Below are positions 17,093-26,293 of a DNA stretch of 64,000 nt, piece after piece (position 1 is the stretch's first letter; the number at the start of each line of letters is the position of its first letter). The stretch covers positions 186,001-250,000 of the forward strand of contig NZ_CANMJE010000004.1 of assembly GCF_947498095.1 (NCBI RefSeq), written 5' to 3'. The DNA comes from an uncultured Shimia sp. GTDB taxonomy: Bacteria > Pseudomonadota > Alphaproteobacteria > Rhodobacterales > Rhodobacteraceae. Position numbers and translations under genes: made by a program. The notes below the pieces were generated by a model. That model had not been told where the DNA came from, made no database searches, and saw only the letters and a program-made list of their open reading frames with translations.

Positions 17093-17124
17093 ACAGCCCC
17101 GGCGGAGTGTCCGCGCGGGGCTGT
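17093..17124 (-). terminator. Factor-independent terminator after rpmB
   Basis: ACAGCCCC pairs with GGGGCTGT around a GC-rich inner region. On the minus strand the stem is followed by TTTCCTTTT, as expected 26 bases beyond the rpmB stop. Confidence 0.8.
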
Positions 17125-17149
17125 CTTCACTGTCCGATCGTCAAGTGGT

Positions 17150-17440
17150 TCAGGCGTTTGCAGCCTGTGCCTTGGCAATCTCTTTTTTCACTTTCAGCGC
17201 GTTTGCCGACAGCTCTTCGTCTTTGGATTTCGCCATGAAGGCATCCAGACCACCACGGTGATCGACGGTGCGCAGAGCAGCTGCTGAGATGCGCAGCTTA
17301 ACGCCGCGACCCAGAATTTCGGACTGCAGGGTCACGTCATTCAGGTTCGGCAGAAAACGGCGGCGGGTACGGTTCTTTGCGTGGCTGACATTGTTGCCAG
17401 TCATCGGGCCTTTTCCGGTCAGTTCGCAACGACGCGACAT
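17150..17440 (-). CDS. rpmB: 50S ribosomal protein L28
   Basis: 96 residues starting [20 protein letters not shown], the classic L28 N-terminus, with [17 protein letters not shown] and the region [20 protein letters not shown]. It is a component of the large ribosomal subunit. Its length is typical for the longer alphaproteobacterial form. It is a single-gene unit with a terminator 26 bases downstream (17093-17124). There is no zinc-ribbon CxxC pair, so this is the cysteine-poor, zinc-independent type. Confidence 0.97.
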   Translation of the reverse strand: MSRRCELTGKGPMTGNNVSHAKNRTRRRFLPNLNDVTLQSEILGRGVKLRISAAALRTVDHRGGLDAFMAKSKDEELSANALKVKKEIAKAQAANA

Positions 17441-17648
17441 GGGTTCATCCTCGTTTTTCGGTCCACGGGGTCAGACCCCGACAATACTAAAGGGCGCCGT
17501 CACGGCAGCGCCCGGAAATTCGTTCGGGGTGATTAGGCCGAAAAACAGGGGGCGTCAAGTGATTCAAGGCAAGGTTTTTGGCGAAACACTGCCGTTTACC
17601 TGATTTGTGGCAAGGGGCGCTGCCCCTCGCGCCTCATGGGCGCACACC

Positions 17649-17673
17649 CCGGAGTATTTTTGGCAATACGAAG
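17649..17673 (+). repeat. Dispersed intergenic repeat, copy 2
   Basis: CCGGAGTATTTTTGGCAATA then CGAAG. It sits two bases beyond the meaB stop codon, in the same orientation relative to the gene end as copy 1 at 14764-14792. Confidence 0.6.
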
Positions 17674-17675
17674 CT

Positions 17676-18659
17676 CTAGTGAGCGGAGACGTCCAGAATG
17701 GACAAGACCTTGTCTGCCGCGCTCGACGGCGTCACCTCACCTGCAGCTACGCGGCCTTCGAGGGCCGCCAACGCCTCTTGTACGTCACCTTGTTGCAACC
17801 GTGCGAGCAAGCCCTGCTTGACCTCTTCGTGGAACCAGAACTGAGCCTGTTGAGCGCGGCGCCTTTCCCAATGGCCGTTTTCACGCCGCCAGTCTGTCAA
17901 TGCGGTCATCTCGTCCCAGGCTGTATCCAGACCATTTTCCTCAACGGCAGAGACAGTCATCGCCTTTGGAAACCCAACTGGATCTTGTGGTCGTTTTCTC
18001 AGCAGACGCAAGGCGCCTGCATAATCGGCACAGGTGCGCATGGCGGCAGGCTTCAAGTCGCCGTCGGCCTTGTTCACCAGAATGATGTCAGCCATTTCCA
18101 TGATGCCGCGCTTGACACCCTGCAATTCATCACCGCCCGCCGGAGCCAGCAATAGCAGGAACAAATCGGACATTTCTGCGACAACGGTTTCAGACTGCCC
18201 AACACCCACGGTTTCGATCAGGACAACGTCAAACCCAGCCGCTTCACACAAAGCCACGGCTTCGCGAGAACGCCGCGCCACGCCCCCCAGATGCGATTGG
18301 CTGGGCGATGGGCGAATGAATGCGTTTCTGTCACGGCTGAGGCGCTCCATCCGGGTTTTGTCTCCCAGAATGGAGCCACCAGACCGCGTCGAGGATGGAT
18401 CAACCGCCAGCACAGCGACGCGCTTGCCTTGCGCTGTCAGCATCATGCCAAAGCTCTCGATAAAGGTGGACTTGCCGACACCGGGTGTTCCTGACAAGCC
18501 GACTCGCAACGCCTGCTTGCCCTCACCACGCAAGGCTTCGAGCAGCTCGGCCGCCTGTGTGCGATGATCCGCGCGGGCACTTTCGACAAGTGTGATCCCC
18601 CGGGCCAGCGCCCGACGGTCCTGTTTCAATATCTTGTCTCGCAGCTCTTCGATATTCAT
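17676..18659 (-). CDS. meaB: Methylmalonyl-CoA mutase-associated GTPase MeaB (ArgK family)
   Basis: 327 residues of the G3E-type MeaB family: Walker A GTPGVGKS at 57-64, DPSSTRSGGSILGDKTRM (switch region), ETVGVGQSE, and the base-recognition NKAD. MeaB protects and reloads adenosylcobalamin-dependent methylmalonyl-CoA mutase. The epimerase of the same propionate pathway (mce) lies about 28 kb away in this window; the mutase itself is not seen. The start at 18659 has GGAAG five bases upstream; a reading-frame extension to 18923 lacks protein character. Cytoplasmic. Confidence 0.95.
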   Translation of the reverse strand: MNIEELRDKILKQDRRALARGITLVESARADHRTQAAELLEALRGEGKQALRVGLSGTPGVGKSTFIESFGMMLTAQGKRVAVLAVDPSSTRSGGSILGDKTRMERLSRDRNAFIRPSPSQSHLGGVARRSREAVALCEAAGFDVVLIETVGVGQSETVVAEMSDLFLLLLAPAGGDELQGVKRGIMEMADIILVNKADGDLKPAAMRTCADYAGALRLLRKRPQDPVGFPKAMTVSAVEENGLDTAWDEMTALTDWRRENGHWERRRAQQAQFWFHEEVKQGLLARLQQGDVQEALAALEGRVAAGEVTPSSAADKVLSILDVSAH

Positions 18660-18960
18660 GGCAACTTCCAAACTGTCCGGCGCGTGCGCTTTGGTGTCTC
18701 TGCGGTGGTTACATGCCTTGCCCGCACTACAAAAGTCCAGAGCGTCCGGGTCGCACCCCAATCGCTTGCATCGACTTTTGTGCAGTGAGCACTGGTCACG
18801 AATATCGCGAAGCATTCCTGTGGAGCACCGTGATACCGACACGGGTCCTGCACAATGCGTCACCGCATGGATCCTTCGCTGCGTGCGACGTAGCTCTGCG
18901 GTGGGAACAGGCCGCTGAAGCACACTGGACCCGCCCTGCCCATTGCCAGATAAGGGTCAC
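18660..18960. other. Divergent promoter region between meaB and hrpB
   Basis: 300 bases with no credible gene. A 9-bp inverted repeat (ACAAAAGTC at 18729-18737, GACTTTTGT at 18773-18781, 35-base spacer) is the only structure seen and could be chance. Confidence 0.4.
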
Positions 18961-21405
18961 ATGAGTGTTTTGCCGATCCACGATGTGATTGCCCCGCTGA
19001 TGACCGCGCTGAAAACGCGCGGCCGGGCCGTCTTGCAGGCACCGCCCGGGGCCGGAAAAACCACGGTTGTTCCGCTGGAAATTCTCAAGGCAAACCTGAC
19101 CGACAAGCGCATTTTGATGCTGGAGCCGCGACGGCTTGCGGCCCGCGCGGCGGCAGAGCGGATGGCAAGCACCTTGGGTGAGAAGACAGGCCAGACCGTC
19201 GGATATCGCGTCAGAGGCGAAAGCCGGGTCAGCGCCGATACACGCATCGAGGTGGTGACCGAGGGCATTCTGACCCGCATGATCCAGTCTGACGCCGAAC
19301 TCAAAGGCATCGGTGTGGTGATTTTTGACGAGTTTCACGAACGCTCACTGAATGCTGATTTGGGGCTGGCCCTGTGTCTTGAGATCAGCGACGCGTTGCG
19401 CGAAGACCTGATCCTGTTGGCAATGTCGGCCACTTTGGACGCCGAGCCGGTGGCCGTGTTGATGGGCGACGCCCCCGTCATCACTTCTGAAGGGCAAAGC
19501 TATCCGGTTGAAACGCGCTGGCTTGAGAAACCCATGCGCAAAGAGGATCGGTTGGAACAGGCGACCGCGCGGCTGGTGCAACAGGCGGTGCAGGAAACCA
19601 ACGGGGGCGTGCTGGTGTTTCTGCCGGGTGAAGGTGAGATCCGCCGGGTGAAATCTCTCTTGTCCCTGCCAGAAGACTGCCACCTGCGCCCTTTGTTTGG
19701 CGCAATGCCCTTCAAAGATCAGCAAGCTGCCATCCGACCCGCGGAAACGGGACGCAAAGTGGTTCTGGCCACGTCGATCGCGGAAACTTCGCTGACCATT
19801 CAGGACATTCGCGTGGTTGTTGACGCAGGCCGCGCACGCCGCGCCAGATTTGACCCAGGTTCGGGCATGTCGCGTCTTGTCACCGAGCGCGTTACCCGTG
19901 CCGAAGCCACCCAGCGCCGGGGCCGTGCGGGCCGGGTTGCTGAAGGAACGTGTTACCGGCTGTGGACCAAGGGCGAAGAAGGCGCGCTCTTGCCCTATCC
20001 GCCCGCCGAAATCGAAGCCGCAGACCTGACTGGCTTGGCATTGGAACTGGCCCTCTGGGGTGCCAAGCCAGAAGACCTCGGGTTTTTGTCTCCTCCCAAT
20101 GCCGGGACTTTTGCTGAAGCCCAGACCGTGCTGCGGATGTTGGATGCCTTGGACAAAGACAACCGCATCACCGCCCATGGTCGCCAGCTCGCCGCCCTGC
20201 CCCTGCACCCGCGCCTGTCTCACATGCTGAAACTGGCGGGCCCCGAGGCCGCGCCGCTCGCGGCTTTGTTGGCAGCCCGCGACCCCTTGGGTCGCACGGC
20301 CCCCGTGGACCTGTCCTTGCGACTGGAGGCCTTGCGCGACCCCAAGGGTTTTGCCGAGCGACGCCCCTACCAGTTGAACCGCGCGGCGCTGAACACCATT
20401 CGTGACGAGGCCCGGAGGTTGGCCAAATCCACCAAAACCCCGGCAGGGGCACCCATGAGCCCGGCTGAAATGGCAGCGTTGGCGTATCCTGATCGCGTTG
20501 GCCTGCACCGCAAAGGCGATGCTGCGCGCTTTGTGTTGTCTGGCGGCAAAGGCGCCGTGATGCAAGACACCGATCCTTTGGCCGGTGCCCGGCTGATCGT
20601 GGTCACTGATACAGATGGCAACCCGCGCGAAGCCCGCATTCGACAGGCCATCCAGATCACCGAAAGCGAAATCCGCGACCGTTTTGGCGATCAGATTGCT
20701 TGGGTAGATCAATGCGCTTGGTCCAAACGCGAGCGCCGTGTGGTGGCGCGCCGCCAAGAGATGTTTGGCGCCATAGCCCTGGATGATCGCGCGTGGAACG
20801 ACGCCCCGGACAGCGCCATAGCCTCGGCGATGTTGGAAGGCGTGCGCGATCTCGGCTTATCCTTGTCTGACGCGGCACGACGCTTTGTCGCGCGGGTGAC
20901 GTTGCTTCGCGAAGCAGGACATGATCTGCCGGACATGTCTAATGAGGCGTTGCTCACAACGATCGACACTTGGCTCTTGCCGCATCTGGGCGGGGTGAAA
21001 ACCGCGGAACACTGGAAGCGGTATGACGTACTGGATGCGTTGCGCGGCATGCTGGACTGGTCCCAAATGCAATTGGTAGACTGGCTGGCACCTGCGCATT
21101 TCACGACGCCGCTCGACCGGCGAATTCCAATTGATTACGCGGGGGAACACCCTGAGATTTCGCTGCGGCTGCAAGAAATGTTTGGCCAGACCAGCCACCC
21201 GATGGTCGGCAACACGCCATTGCGTGTGACGCTGTTATCACCAGCCGGGCGCCCGGTGCAGACCACTTTGGACATCCCCGGTTTCTGGGCCACATCCTAT
21301 GTTGATGTGCGCAAGGACATGCGTGGCCGTTATCCGAAACATCCATGGCCCGAAGACCCGACACAGGCCGATCCCACGCTTCGCGCAAAGCGCCGAAAAA
21401 GCTGA
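18961..21405 (+). CDS. hrpB: ATP-dependent helicase HrpB
   Basis: 814 residues of the DEAH/RHA superfamily 2 helicases: Walker A GAGKT at 30-34, DEFHER at 123-128, SATLD, then the second RecA domain with TSIAETSLTI and the motif VI sequence QRRGRAGR, followed by HA2 and the HrpB-specific C-terminal domain ending near TSYVDVRKDMRGRYPKHPWPEDP, a recognisable HrpB tail. The helicase acts in the cytoplasm on RNA; its biological role remains poorly defined in the family. The start at 18961 is preceded by AAGGG. The tail is basic (RAKRRKS). Confidence 0.95.
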   Translation: MSVLPIHDVIAPLMTALKTRGRAVLQAPPGAGKTTVVPLEILKANLTDKRILMLEPRRLAARAAAERMASTLGEKTGQTVGYRVRGESRVSADTRIEVVTEGILTRMIQSDAELKGIGVVIFDEFHERSLNADLGLALCLEISDALREDLILLAMSATLDAEPVAVLMGDAPVITSEGQSYPVETRWLEKPMRKEDRLEQATARLVQQAVQETNGGVLVFLPGEGEIRRVKSLLSLPEDCHLRPLFGAMPFKDQQAAIRPAETGRKVVLATSIAETSLTIQDIRVVVDAGRARRARFDPGSGMSRLVTERVTRAEATQRRGRAGRVAEGTCYRLWTKGEEGALLPYPPAEIEAADLTGLALELALWGAKPEDLGFLSPPNAGTFAEAQTVLRMLDALDKDNRITAHGRQLAALPLHPRLSHMLKLAGPEAAPLAALLAARDPLGRTAPVDLSLRLEALRDPKGFAERRPYQLNRAALNTIRDEARRLAKSTKTPAGAPMSPAEMAALAYPDRVGLHRKGDAARFVLSGGKGAVMQDTDPLAGARLIVVTDTDGNPREARIRQAIQITESEIRDRFGDQIAWVDQCAWSKRERRVVARRQEMFGAIALDDRAWNDAPDSAIASAMLEGVRDLGLSLSDAARRFVARVTLLREAGHDLPDMSNEALLTTIDTWLLPHLGGVKTAEHWKRYDVLDALRGMLDWSQMQLVDWLAPAHFTTPLDRRIPIDYAGEHPEISLRLQEMFGQTSHPMVGNTPLRVTLLSPAGRPVQTTLDIPGFWATSYVDVRKDMRGRYPKHPWPEDPTQADPTLRAKRRKS

Positions 21406-21505
21406 TTTCCTTTGGAATCAAAGGCTAGGGTTGAATTTTCTGCGACAGCATTGTATATACAAAGCACAGACATCACGCGAACAATACGAGCAGTCGGAAA
21501 AACCG

Positions 21506-21964
21506 ATGACAGATACACTGATAAATGCGCTGCAAAGCGTGGTGACGCCATTGCTGCGTCGCCCCAAAAGGCTACAGGTCGCGGCACTGTGCCATCGCAC
21601 CGAAGCTGGCACCAAAAAAGTGCTGCTTGTCACCAGCCGGGACACAGGCCGTTGGGTCATTCCAAAGGGCTGGCCAATCGATGGCAAAAACGCTGCCGAA
21701 AGCGCGTTGCAAGAAGCCTGGGAAGAGGCTGGCGTGAAAAAGGCAGAAGTTCTGGACGAAGCGCTTGGCACCTATGACTACGACAAGGAACTCAAGAGCG
21801 GCCTGCCGGTCCGAGTTGAGACCGTCGTGTTCTCGGTCAAAGTTGATCGGTTGAGCGACAAATACCCCGAGGCCAATGAACGTACGCGTAAGTGGGTCAC
21901 GCCGCAAATCGCTGCGAACATGGTCGACGAACCGCAGTTACAGGAATTACTGCGTAGTCTGTGA
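21506..21964 (+). CDS. Nudix hydrolase (DIPP-like subgroup)
   Basis: 152 residues with a Nudix fold. The box runs GWPIDGKNAAESALQEAWEE and then AGV: the central glutamates of the metal site (QEAWEE) are kept, but the family's first Glu is Lys and the Arg is Gln. This variant, with PKGWPIDG before it, looks typical of a DIPP-like group in Rhodobacterales rather than a decayed enzyme. Substrates of that group are nucleoside polyphosphates, dinucleotides or inositol pyrophosphate-like compounds; the actual one is unknown. The start at 21506 begins the conserved MTDTLINALQ. It precedes pit by about 90 bases. Confidence 0.88.
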   Translation: MTDTLINALQSVVTPLLRRPKRLQVAALCHRTEAGTKKVLLVTSRDTGRWVIPKGWPIDGKNAAESALQEAWEEAGVKKAEVLDEALGTYDYDKELKSGLPVRVETVVFSVKVDRLSDKYPEANERTRKWVTPQIAANMVDEPQLQELLRSL

Positions 21965-21992
21965 CACTTTTGTAATGTTTTTATGACAACCC
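21961..21992. promoter_or_regulatory. Pho-box-like repeats before the PiT gene
   Basis: On the minus strand, 7-base units TTGTCAT, ACATTAC and GTGTCAC follow each other with AAAA spacers. The first and third resemble CTGTCAT, the PhoB half-site, at six and five of seven positions; the middle one does not. PhoB repression of a pit gene is known in Sinorhizobium, so the location is sensible, but the match is imperfect. Confidence 0.3.
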
Positions 21993-22055
21993 GCTTGCTA
22001 TGCAGAAGCGGCTCGCCTAGTGCGGGCTCAATTCTGCTGCCGAGGGGGACAACTT

Positions 22056-23540
22056 GTGAGCAATCAACCCAACGATGCCGATCATCTGGAAACACTTGAT
22101 CGCGACCTGCACCGCTTTTCTCATCTGGAAACCGCCACACAATATGTGTCGCGCCCGCTGGTAGGTCTGGGCATTGCCCTGATCTTTATCGTTTCAGCCG
22201 GGCTTGTCGCCGGGTTGTTCTACGGCGACTACCCCTCGAACATGATCGTGATCACTGCAGCCGCCTTTGGCGCCTATATGGCGATCAATATTGGCGCCAA
22301 TGATGTTGCCAATAATATGGGCCCTGCGGTGGGCGCCAACGCGCTGACCATGGGCGGCGCCATCGTGATTGCTGCCCTGTGCGAAAGTGCCGGTGCGCTT
22401 TTGGCTGGCGGAGACGTGGTGTCGACAATTTCCAAGGGCATTATCGACCCGGCAGGCATTGCAGATTCCAAAATCTTTATCTGGGCAATGATGGCGGCGC
22501 TGATTTCCTCGGCGCTTTGGGTCAATCTGGCCACCGTTTTTGGCGCACCAGTTTCTACGACGCACTCGGTTGTTGGTGGCGTTATGGGCGCTGGCATCGC
22601 GGCGGCAGGTTTTACCGCCGTGAACTGGCCCACGATGGGTAAGATTGCGGCCTCTTGGGTGATCTCTCCGGTTCTGGGCGGCGCCATCGCCGCAGCATTC
22701 CTGGCCTTCATCAAAGCCAAGATCATCTATCAGGACGACAAGATCGCCGCTGCCCGAAAATGGGTGCCTGTTCTCGTTGGTATCATGGCCGCAGCCTTTG
22801 CCTCTTACCTGGCGCTCAAAGGGCTGAAGCGGATCGTCAAGATCGACATCACGACAGCGCTGATGATCGGTGTAGTGGTTGGTGCCATCACCTATGTGAT
22901 CACTGCACCGCTGATCCGCAAACAGTCCGAGGGGCTGGAGAACCGCAACAAGTCGCTCAAGGTTCTGTTTGGCCTGCCTTTGGTCTTCTCGGCGGCGATG
23001 TTGTCTTTTGCGCATGGCGCCAACGATGTGGCAAACGCGGTTGGTCCTCTGGCGGCCATCGTGCACGCGTCGGAATTTGGTGACTTTGCTGCCAAGGTTT
23101 CGATCCCGACATGGGTGATGATTATCGGCGCCTTCGGCATCTCGTTTGGTCTGTTCCTGTTCGGCCCCAAACTGATCCGCATGGTCGGTGAACAAATCAC
23201 CAAGCTCAACCCAATGCGCGCCTATTGTGTGGCTCTTTCAGCTGCAATCACAGTTATTGTGGCGTCGTGGCTGGGCCTGCCGGTCTCTTCAACCCATATC
23301 GCCGTTGGTGGTGTGTTTGGGGTTGGCTTCTTCCGGGAATGGCATGCCGAGCGCCGCCTGCGCAAATCGGCCGCCACGCGCCCTGATACCAAACGGATTG
23401 CCCCTGAGGAGCGTCGCCGCCGCAAGCTGGTGCGCCGCAGTCACTTTATGACCATCGTCGCAGCCTGGGTCATCACGGTCCCTGCTGCCGCGATCATGTC
23501 CGGCGTGATCTTCCTGATCATCAACGCTGTGGTCAGCTAA
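22056..23540 (+). CDS. Inorganic phosphate transporter, PiT family
   Basis: 494 residues with about 10-12 membrane segments and the duplicated PiT signature GANDVANNMGP (N-terminal half) and GANDVANAVGP (C-terminal half), plus the paired PVSTTHSVVGG and PVSSTHIAVGG motifs. It is a low-affinity, proton- or metal-phosphate-coupled carrier in the inner membrane. I choose the GTG at 22056 because GAGGGGG lies seven bases upstream; the alternative GTG at 22020 has no ribosome binding site. A basic cytoplasmic loop lies near 440-465. Its 3' end overlaps the convergent gnd gene by eight bases. Confidence 0.94.
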   Translation: MSNQPNDADHLETLDRDLHRFSHLETATQYVSRPLVGLGIALIFIVSAGLVAGLFYGDYPSNMIVITAAAFGAYMAINIGANDVANNMGPAVGANALTMGGAIVIAALCESAGALLAGGDVVSTISKGIIDPAGIADSKIFIWAMMAALISSALWVNLATVFGAPVSTTHSVVGGVMGAGIAAAGFTAVNWPTMGKIAASWVISPVLGGAIAAAFLAFIKAKIIYQDDKIAAARKWVPVLVGIMAAAFASYLALKGLKRIVKIDITTALMIGVVVGAITYVITAPLIRKQSEGLENRNKSLKVLFGLPLVFSAAMLSFAHGANDVANAVGPLAAIVHASEFGDFAAKVSIPTWVMIIGAFGISFGLFLFGPKLIRMVGEQITKLNPMRAYCVALSAAITVIVASWLGLPVSSTHIAVGGVFGVGFFREWHAERRLRKSAATRPDTKRIAPEERRRRKLVRRSHFMTIVAAWVITVPAAAIMSGVIFLIINAVVS

Positions 23541-24954
23541 CAGGGTCTTCGGGATCAGCCCAGGGTCCATGATGGGCACCGGGCTGATCCAATCTTTCAA
23601 ATCCATGACGACCAAAAAAGTCGCGCTGTGCCTGAATGACGTTGGCCGTGCCGCGGGCCTGCCGCAGACTGTCGTACCAACTGAGAACCGCGCTCATTGC
23701 GGGTGCAGGCAGACCATCCGTCACCGCAGCTGCCACAACCCGGCGCAAGGACGGGATCGCGGCGTTTAAACGCTGTGAGATGGCTGGCGCAAGTACTAGT
23801 GCGCCATGCGGCGGGTCGGTTCGGATGGCCTCGGCCAAATCATCCAGAAGGGCCGATCGGATGATGCAACCCGCGCGCCAGATTTCCGCCACCCGCGCCA
23901 GATCAAGGTCCCATTCAAACGCCTCGGACGCCGCTTGCAGAACCGCAAACCCCTGTGCGTGCGACAGAATCCGGGCGGCCTCGAACGCACGTTCAAGATC
24001 ATCCAGCGTCGGCAACTCTTGCGCGGACGTGCCTGCTTCCAGAACTCTTGAGGCCGTATCGCGCAAGGCGATGTCCGAAGACCACCCCCGAGCCCCAACC
24101 GCAGCCTCGACCCCACTGGCTGATTGCCCAAGCTTAAGCGCTTCAATCACGGTCCAGCGCCCGGTGCCTTTTTGGCCCGCCTTGTCCTTGATGACATCGA
24201 CGGCTGGCACCTCTGTTTCTGGATCCGTCGCAGCCAAAACCTGCGCGGTGATCTCAACCAAGTAGCTTTGCAGAGGGCCAGCGTTCCATCGGTCAAACAC
24301 CCGACCAATGCGCGCCGCGTCCCAATCCGCGCCATCCCGCAGCAGGCCGTAGACCTCGGCAATGATCTGCATGTCGGCGTATTCGATGCCGTTGTGCACA
24401 GTTTTCACAAAGTGCCCGGCACCGTCCGGCCCCAGATGCGCTGCACAGGGCTGGCCTTCATATGACGCGGCGATGGCCTCGACCATCGGACTTAGCCGCT
24501 TCCAGCTGGGCGCACTGCCGCCAATCATCAGGCTAGGGCCGTGACGTGCACCCTCTTCGCCGCCAGAAACTCCCATCCCGACGAAATGCAAACCTTTTTG
24601 GCTGAGGTCTTTGAAACGCCGGCGCGTGTCGTTGAAATCGGCATTACCAGCATCAATCAGCGTATCCCCTGCATCAAGAAGCGGCGCCACTGAGGCAATC
24701 ATCTGATCTAATGGGGCTCCCGAAGGGATCATGAACAGAACCAGCCTTGGCGGCTTTAGAGCTGAGATGAACTCTGCGAGGTCCGCATGCGCGTGAATAC
24801 GCGGCGCAAGGCCCCCGGCCTCTTCCACGAAGGGTGCAAGCCACTCAGCTTCACGGTTACTGACCGCGACATCAAAGGCTTTTTCAGCCAGGTTTAGCGC
24901 CAATGCGCTGCCCATTGTGCCAAGCCCATAGATCCCGATGTCCGCTTTCGTCAT
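23533..24954 (-). CDS. gnd: 6-phosphogluconate dehydrogenase, decarboxylating
   Basis: 473 residues, the full length of the long-form enzyme. Motifs: Rossmann GLGTMG at 10-15, GVSGGEEGARHGPSLM (catalytic region), HNGIEYADMQ, DKAGQKGTGRW, and the C-terminal substrate-binding tail RDFFGRHGFERLD...GAHHGPW. It converts 6-phosphogluconate to ribulose 5-phosphate and CO2 with NADP+ in the oxidative pentose phosphate pathway. No other pentose phosphate genes are adjacent. It converges with the phosphate transporter gene, overlapping by eight bases with no room for a separate terminator. Confidence 0.96.
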   Translation of the reverse strand: MTKADIGIYGLGTMGSALALNLAEKAFDVAVSNREAEWLAPFVEEAGGLAPRIHAHADLAEFISALKPPRLVLFMIPSGAPLDQMIASVAPLLDAGDTLIDAGNADFNDTRRRFKDLSQKGLHFVGMGVSGGEEGARHGPSLMIGGSAPSWKRLSPMVEAIAASYEGQPCAAHLGPDGAGHFVKTVHNGIEYADMQIIAEVYGLLRDGADWDAARIGRVFDRWNAGPLQSYLVEITAQVLAATDPETEVPAVDVIKDKAGQKGTGRWTVIEALKLGQSASGVEAAVGARGWSSDIALRDTASRVLEAGTSAQELPTLDDLERAFEAARILSHAQGFAVLQAASEAFEWDLDLARVAEIWRAGCIIRSALLDDLAEAIRTDPPHGALVLAPAISQRLNAAIPSLRRVVAAAVTDGLPAPAMSAVLSWYDSLRQARGTANVIQAQRDFFGRHGFERLDQPGAHHGPWADPEDPVS

Positions 24955-25022
24955 GTACCCACTCGCAAAGCTGTTTATGAGGTCAACTTTGCGCTGGATT
25001 GGCTATAGCTGCAAGCTTAGCC

Positions 25023-26057
25023 TCAGCGGTGATGGCGGATCTCATGTGCGGACAGCCCCGGTGGTCCGTCCCCCCGCCGTTCGGCTTCGCGGATCAGTTC
25101 CGCCGCGTTCTGATTTAGAGGGGCGGTCATGCCGTTTTCGCGCGCCAGCTCAACGATCATCCCCTGCAATTCCTCAATCTCTGTTGGGCGTCCCTGTTCA
25201 AGGTCTTCCCACATTGAACTGCGCGCCTGCGGATCAATCGTCAGCATTGAGCGCGCGATCCGACGAAACAGCGGCGACGGCAGGCGGAGTATCTTGGGGA
25301 TGAACCGCATGGGAATGGGCGTGCCCAAAGGTGGGGCAGTCTCAATCCCTGCCTTTTCCAGTACGCGCAGCGCTTCGGCCATCTGGTCCGACATCAATCG
25401 TCGCCAAGGCATGCTATCCAACTGTTCGCGCAAGGTTAATCCCGACAAGGCATTCAGTGCATTGTTGAGATTTATCAGCAGTTTGCCCCATTGAATCTGG
25501 ATCATGGACTTGCGCTCATGAAAGGTCAAATCCATCACGCTCAGCGTGCGAGCCACGTGCCCTGGACCCTTTTGGATCAGGATGTCACCACTGGTGCCGC
25601 GATGAAACCGGCCCCCACCCAGGTTGACAACGTTGAAGGAAACCATGCCAGCGCGAACATCACGCTCGGGCAGCATGTCTTTGAGGATACCGGCATTACC
25701 CACGCCGTTTTGCAGGCTAACAATCACGGCATCTTCGGACGCGTATTGCGCAATCAAGCGCCCCATCTCTTCTGTGCTACCGCTTTTGACGGTGACAAGG
25801 ATGATGTCAGCCTTGGCCAGACAGGACGGGTCAGTCTGAATACCAAACATGTCCGGAGACAACTCTTCGTCCATTCCCGTAAAACTGGTGAGTGTCAGAC
25901 CTTGCCGCAAAAGGGTCTCGGCCAAAGCCGGACGGAGCAAGAGAGTTACGTCATAGGCGCCTCGGGCCAAAAGCCCGCCAACGAAGCAGCCAACGCTGCC
26001 GGCCCCCGCAACGACAATTTGTGGGCCCCCATGTTTGTTCATCGGTGCGTCGTTCAT
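25023..26057 (-). CDS. 2-dehydropantoate 2-reductase (ketopantoate reductase family)
   Basis: 344 residues with a Rossmann GAGSVG at 18-23, TVKSGST (the conserved Lys region), LQNGVGN, and the C-terminal ApbA domain with QWGKLLINLNNALNALSG, where K and N are the catalytic-type residues. It would reduce ketopantoate to pantoate with NADPH in pantothenate and CoA synthesis. The family contains related reductases of other 2-keto acids, so panE is likely but not proven. It is 236 bases downstream of argF, separated by the argF terminator. Confidence 0.87.
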   Translation of the reverse strand: MNDAPMNKHGGPQIVVAGAGSVGCFVGGLLARGAYDVTLLLRPALAETLLRQGLTLTSFTGMDEELSPDMFGIQTDPSCLAKADIILVTVKSGSTEEMGRLIAQYASEDAVIVSLQNGVGNAGILKDMLPERDVRAGMVSFNVVNLGGGRFHRGTSGDILIQKGPGHVARTLSVMDLTFHERKSMIQIQWGKLLINLNNALNALSGLTLREQLDSMPWRRLMSDQMAEALRVLEKAGIETAPPLGTPIPMRFIPKILRLPSPLFRRIARSMLTIDPQARSSMWEDLEQGRPTEIEELQGMIVELARENGMTAPLNQNAAELIREAERRGDGPPGLSAHEIRHHR

Positions 26058-26240
26058 GTCTGTCCCCAGAAGCCAAACACATCAGCCTCACAAAAGAGAA
26101 AACCAAGAAACAAAACACTGGTCACAAAAGTCACAAGACCGCGGCAGTTCGCGACTCGCGAGATTGGGTAGAGAATAGGGCATTTTTGTGTCTTTTACTT
26201 CGAAAAAGCCGCAAGCACCCTGACATTTCTGCAAAATATA

Positions 26241-26268
26241 AACGGCCCTGCCCCAGGGCAAGGCCGTT
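26241..26268 (-). terminator. Factor-independent terminator after argF
   Basis: AACGGCC and GGCCGTT close a long GC-rich stem with an inner TGCCC/GGGCA. On the minus strand TATATTTTGC follows. It lies 26 bases past the argF stop. Confidence 0.85.
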
Positions 26269-26293
26269 CATATCTTGCATTTTTGGCTGTGTG

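Noticed and set aside
18729-18781. 9-bp inverted repeat as an insertion-sequence remnant
   Set aside because: There is no transposase fragment or flanking duplication; a repeat of this length and spacing is expected by chance.
21661-21760. Degenerate Nudix box as a sign of an inactive enzyme
   Set aside because: The metal-binding glutamates are kept, and the variant looks typical of a subgroup rather than decayed.
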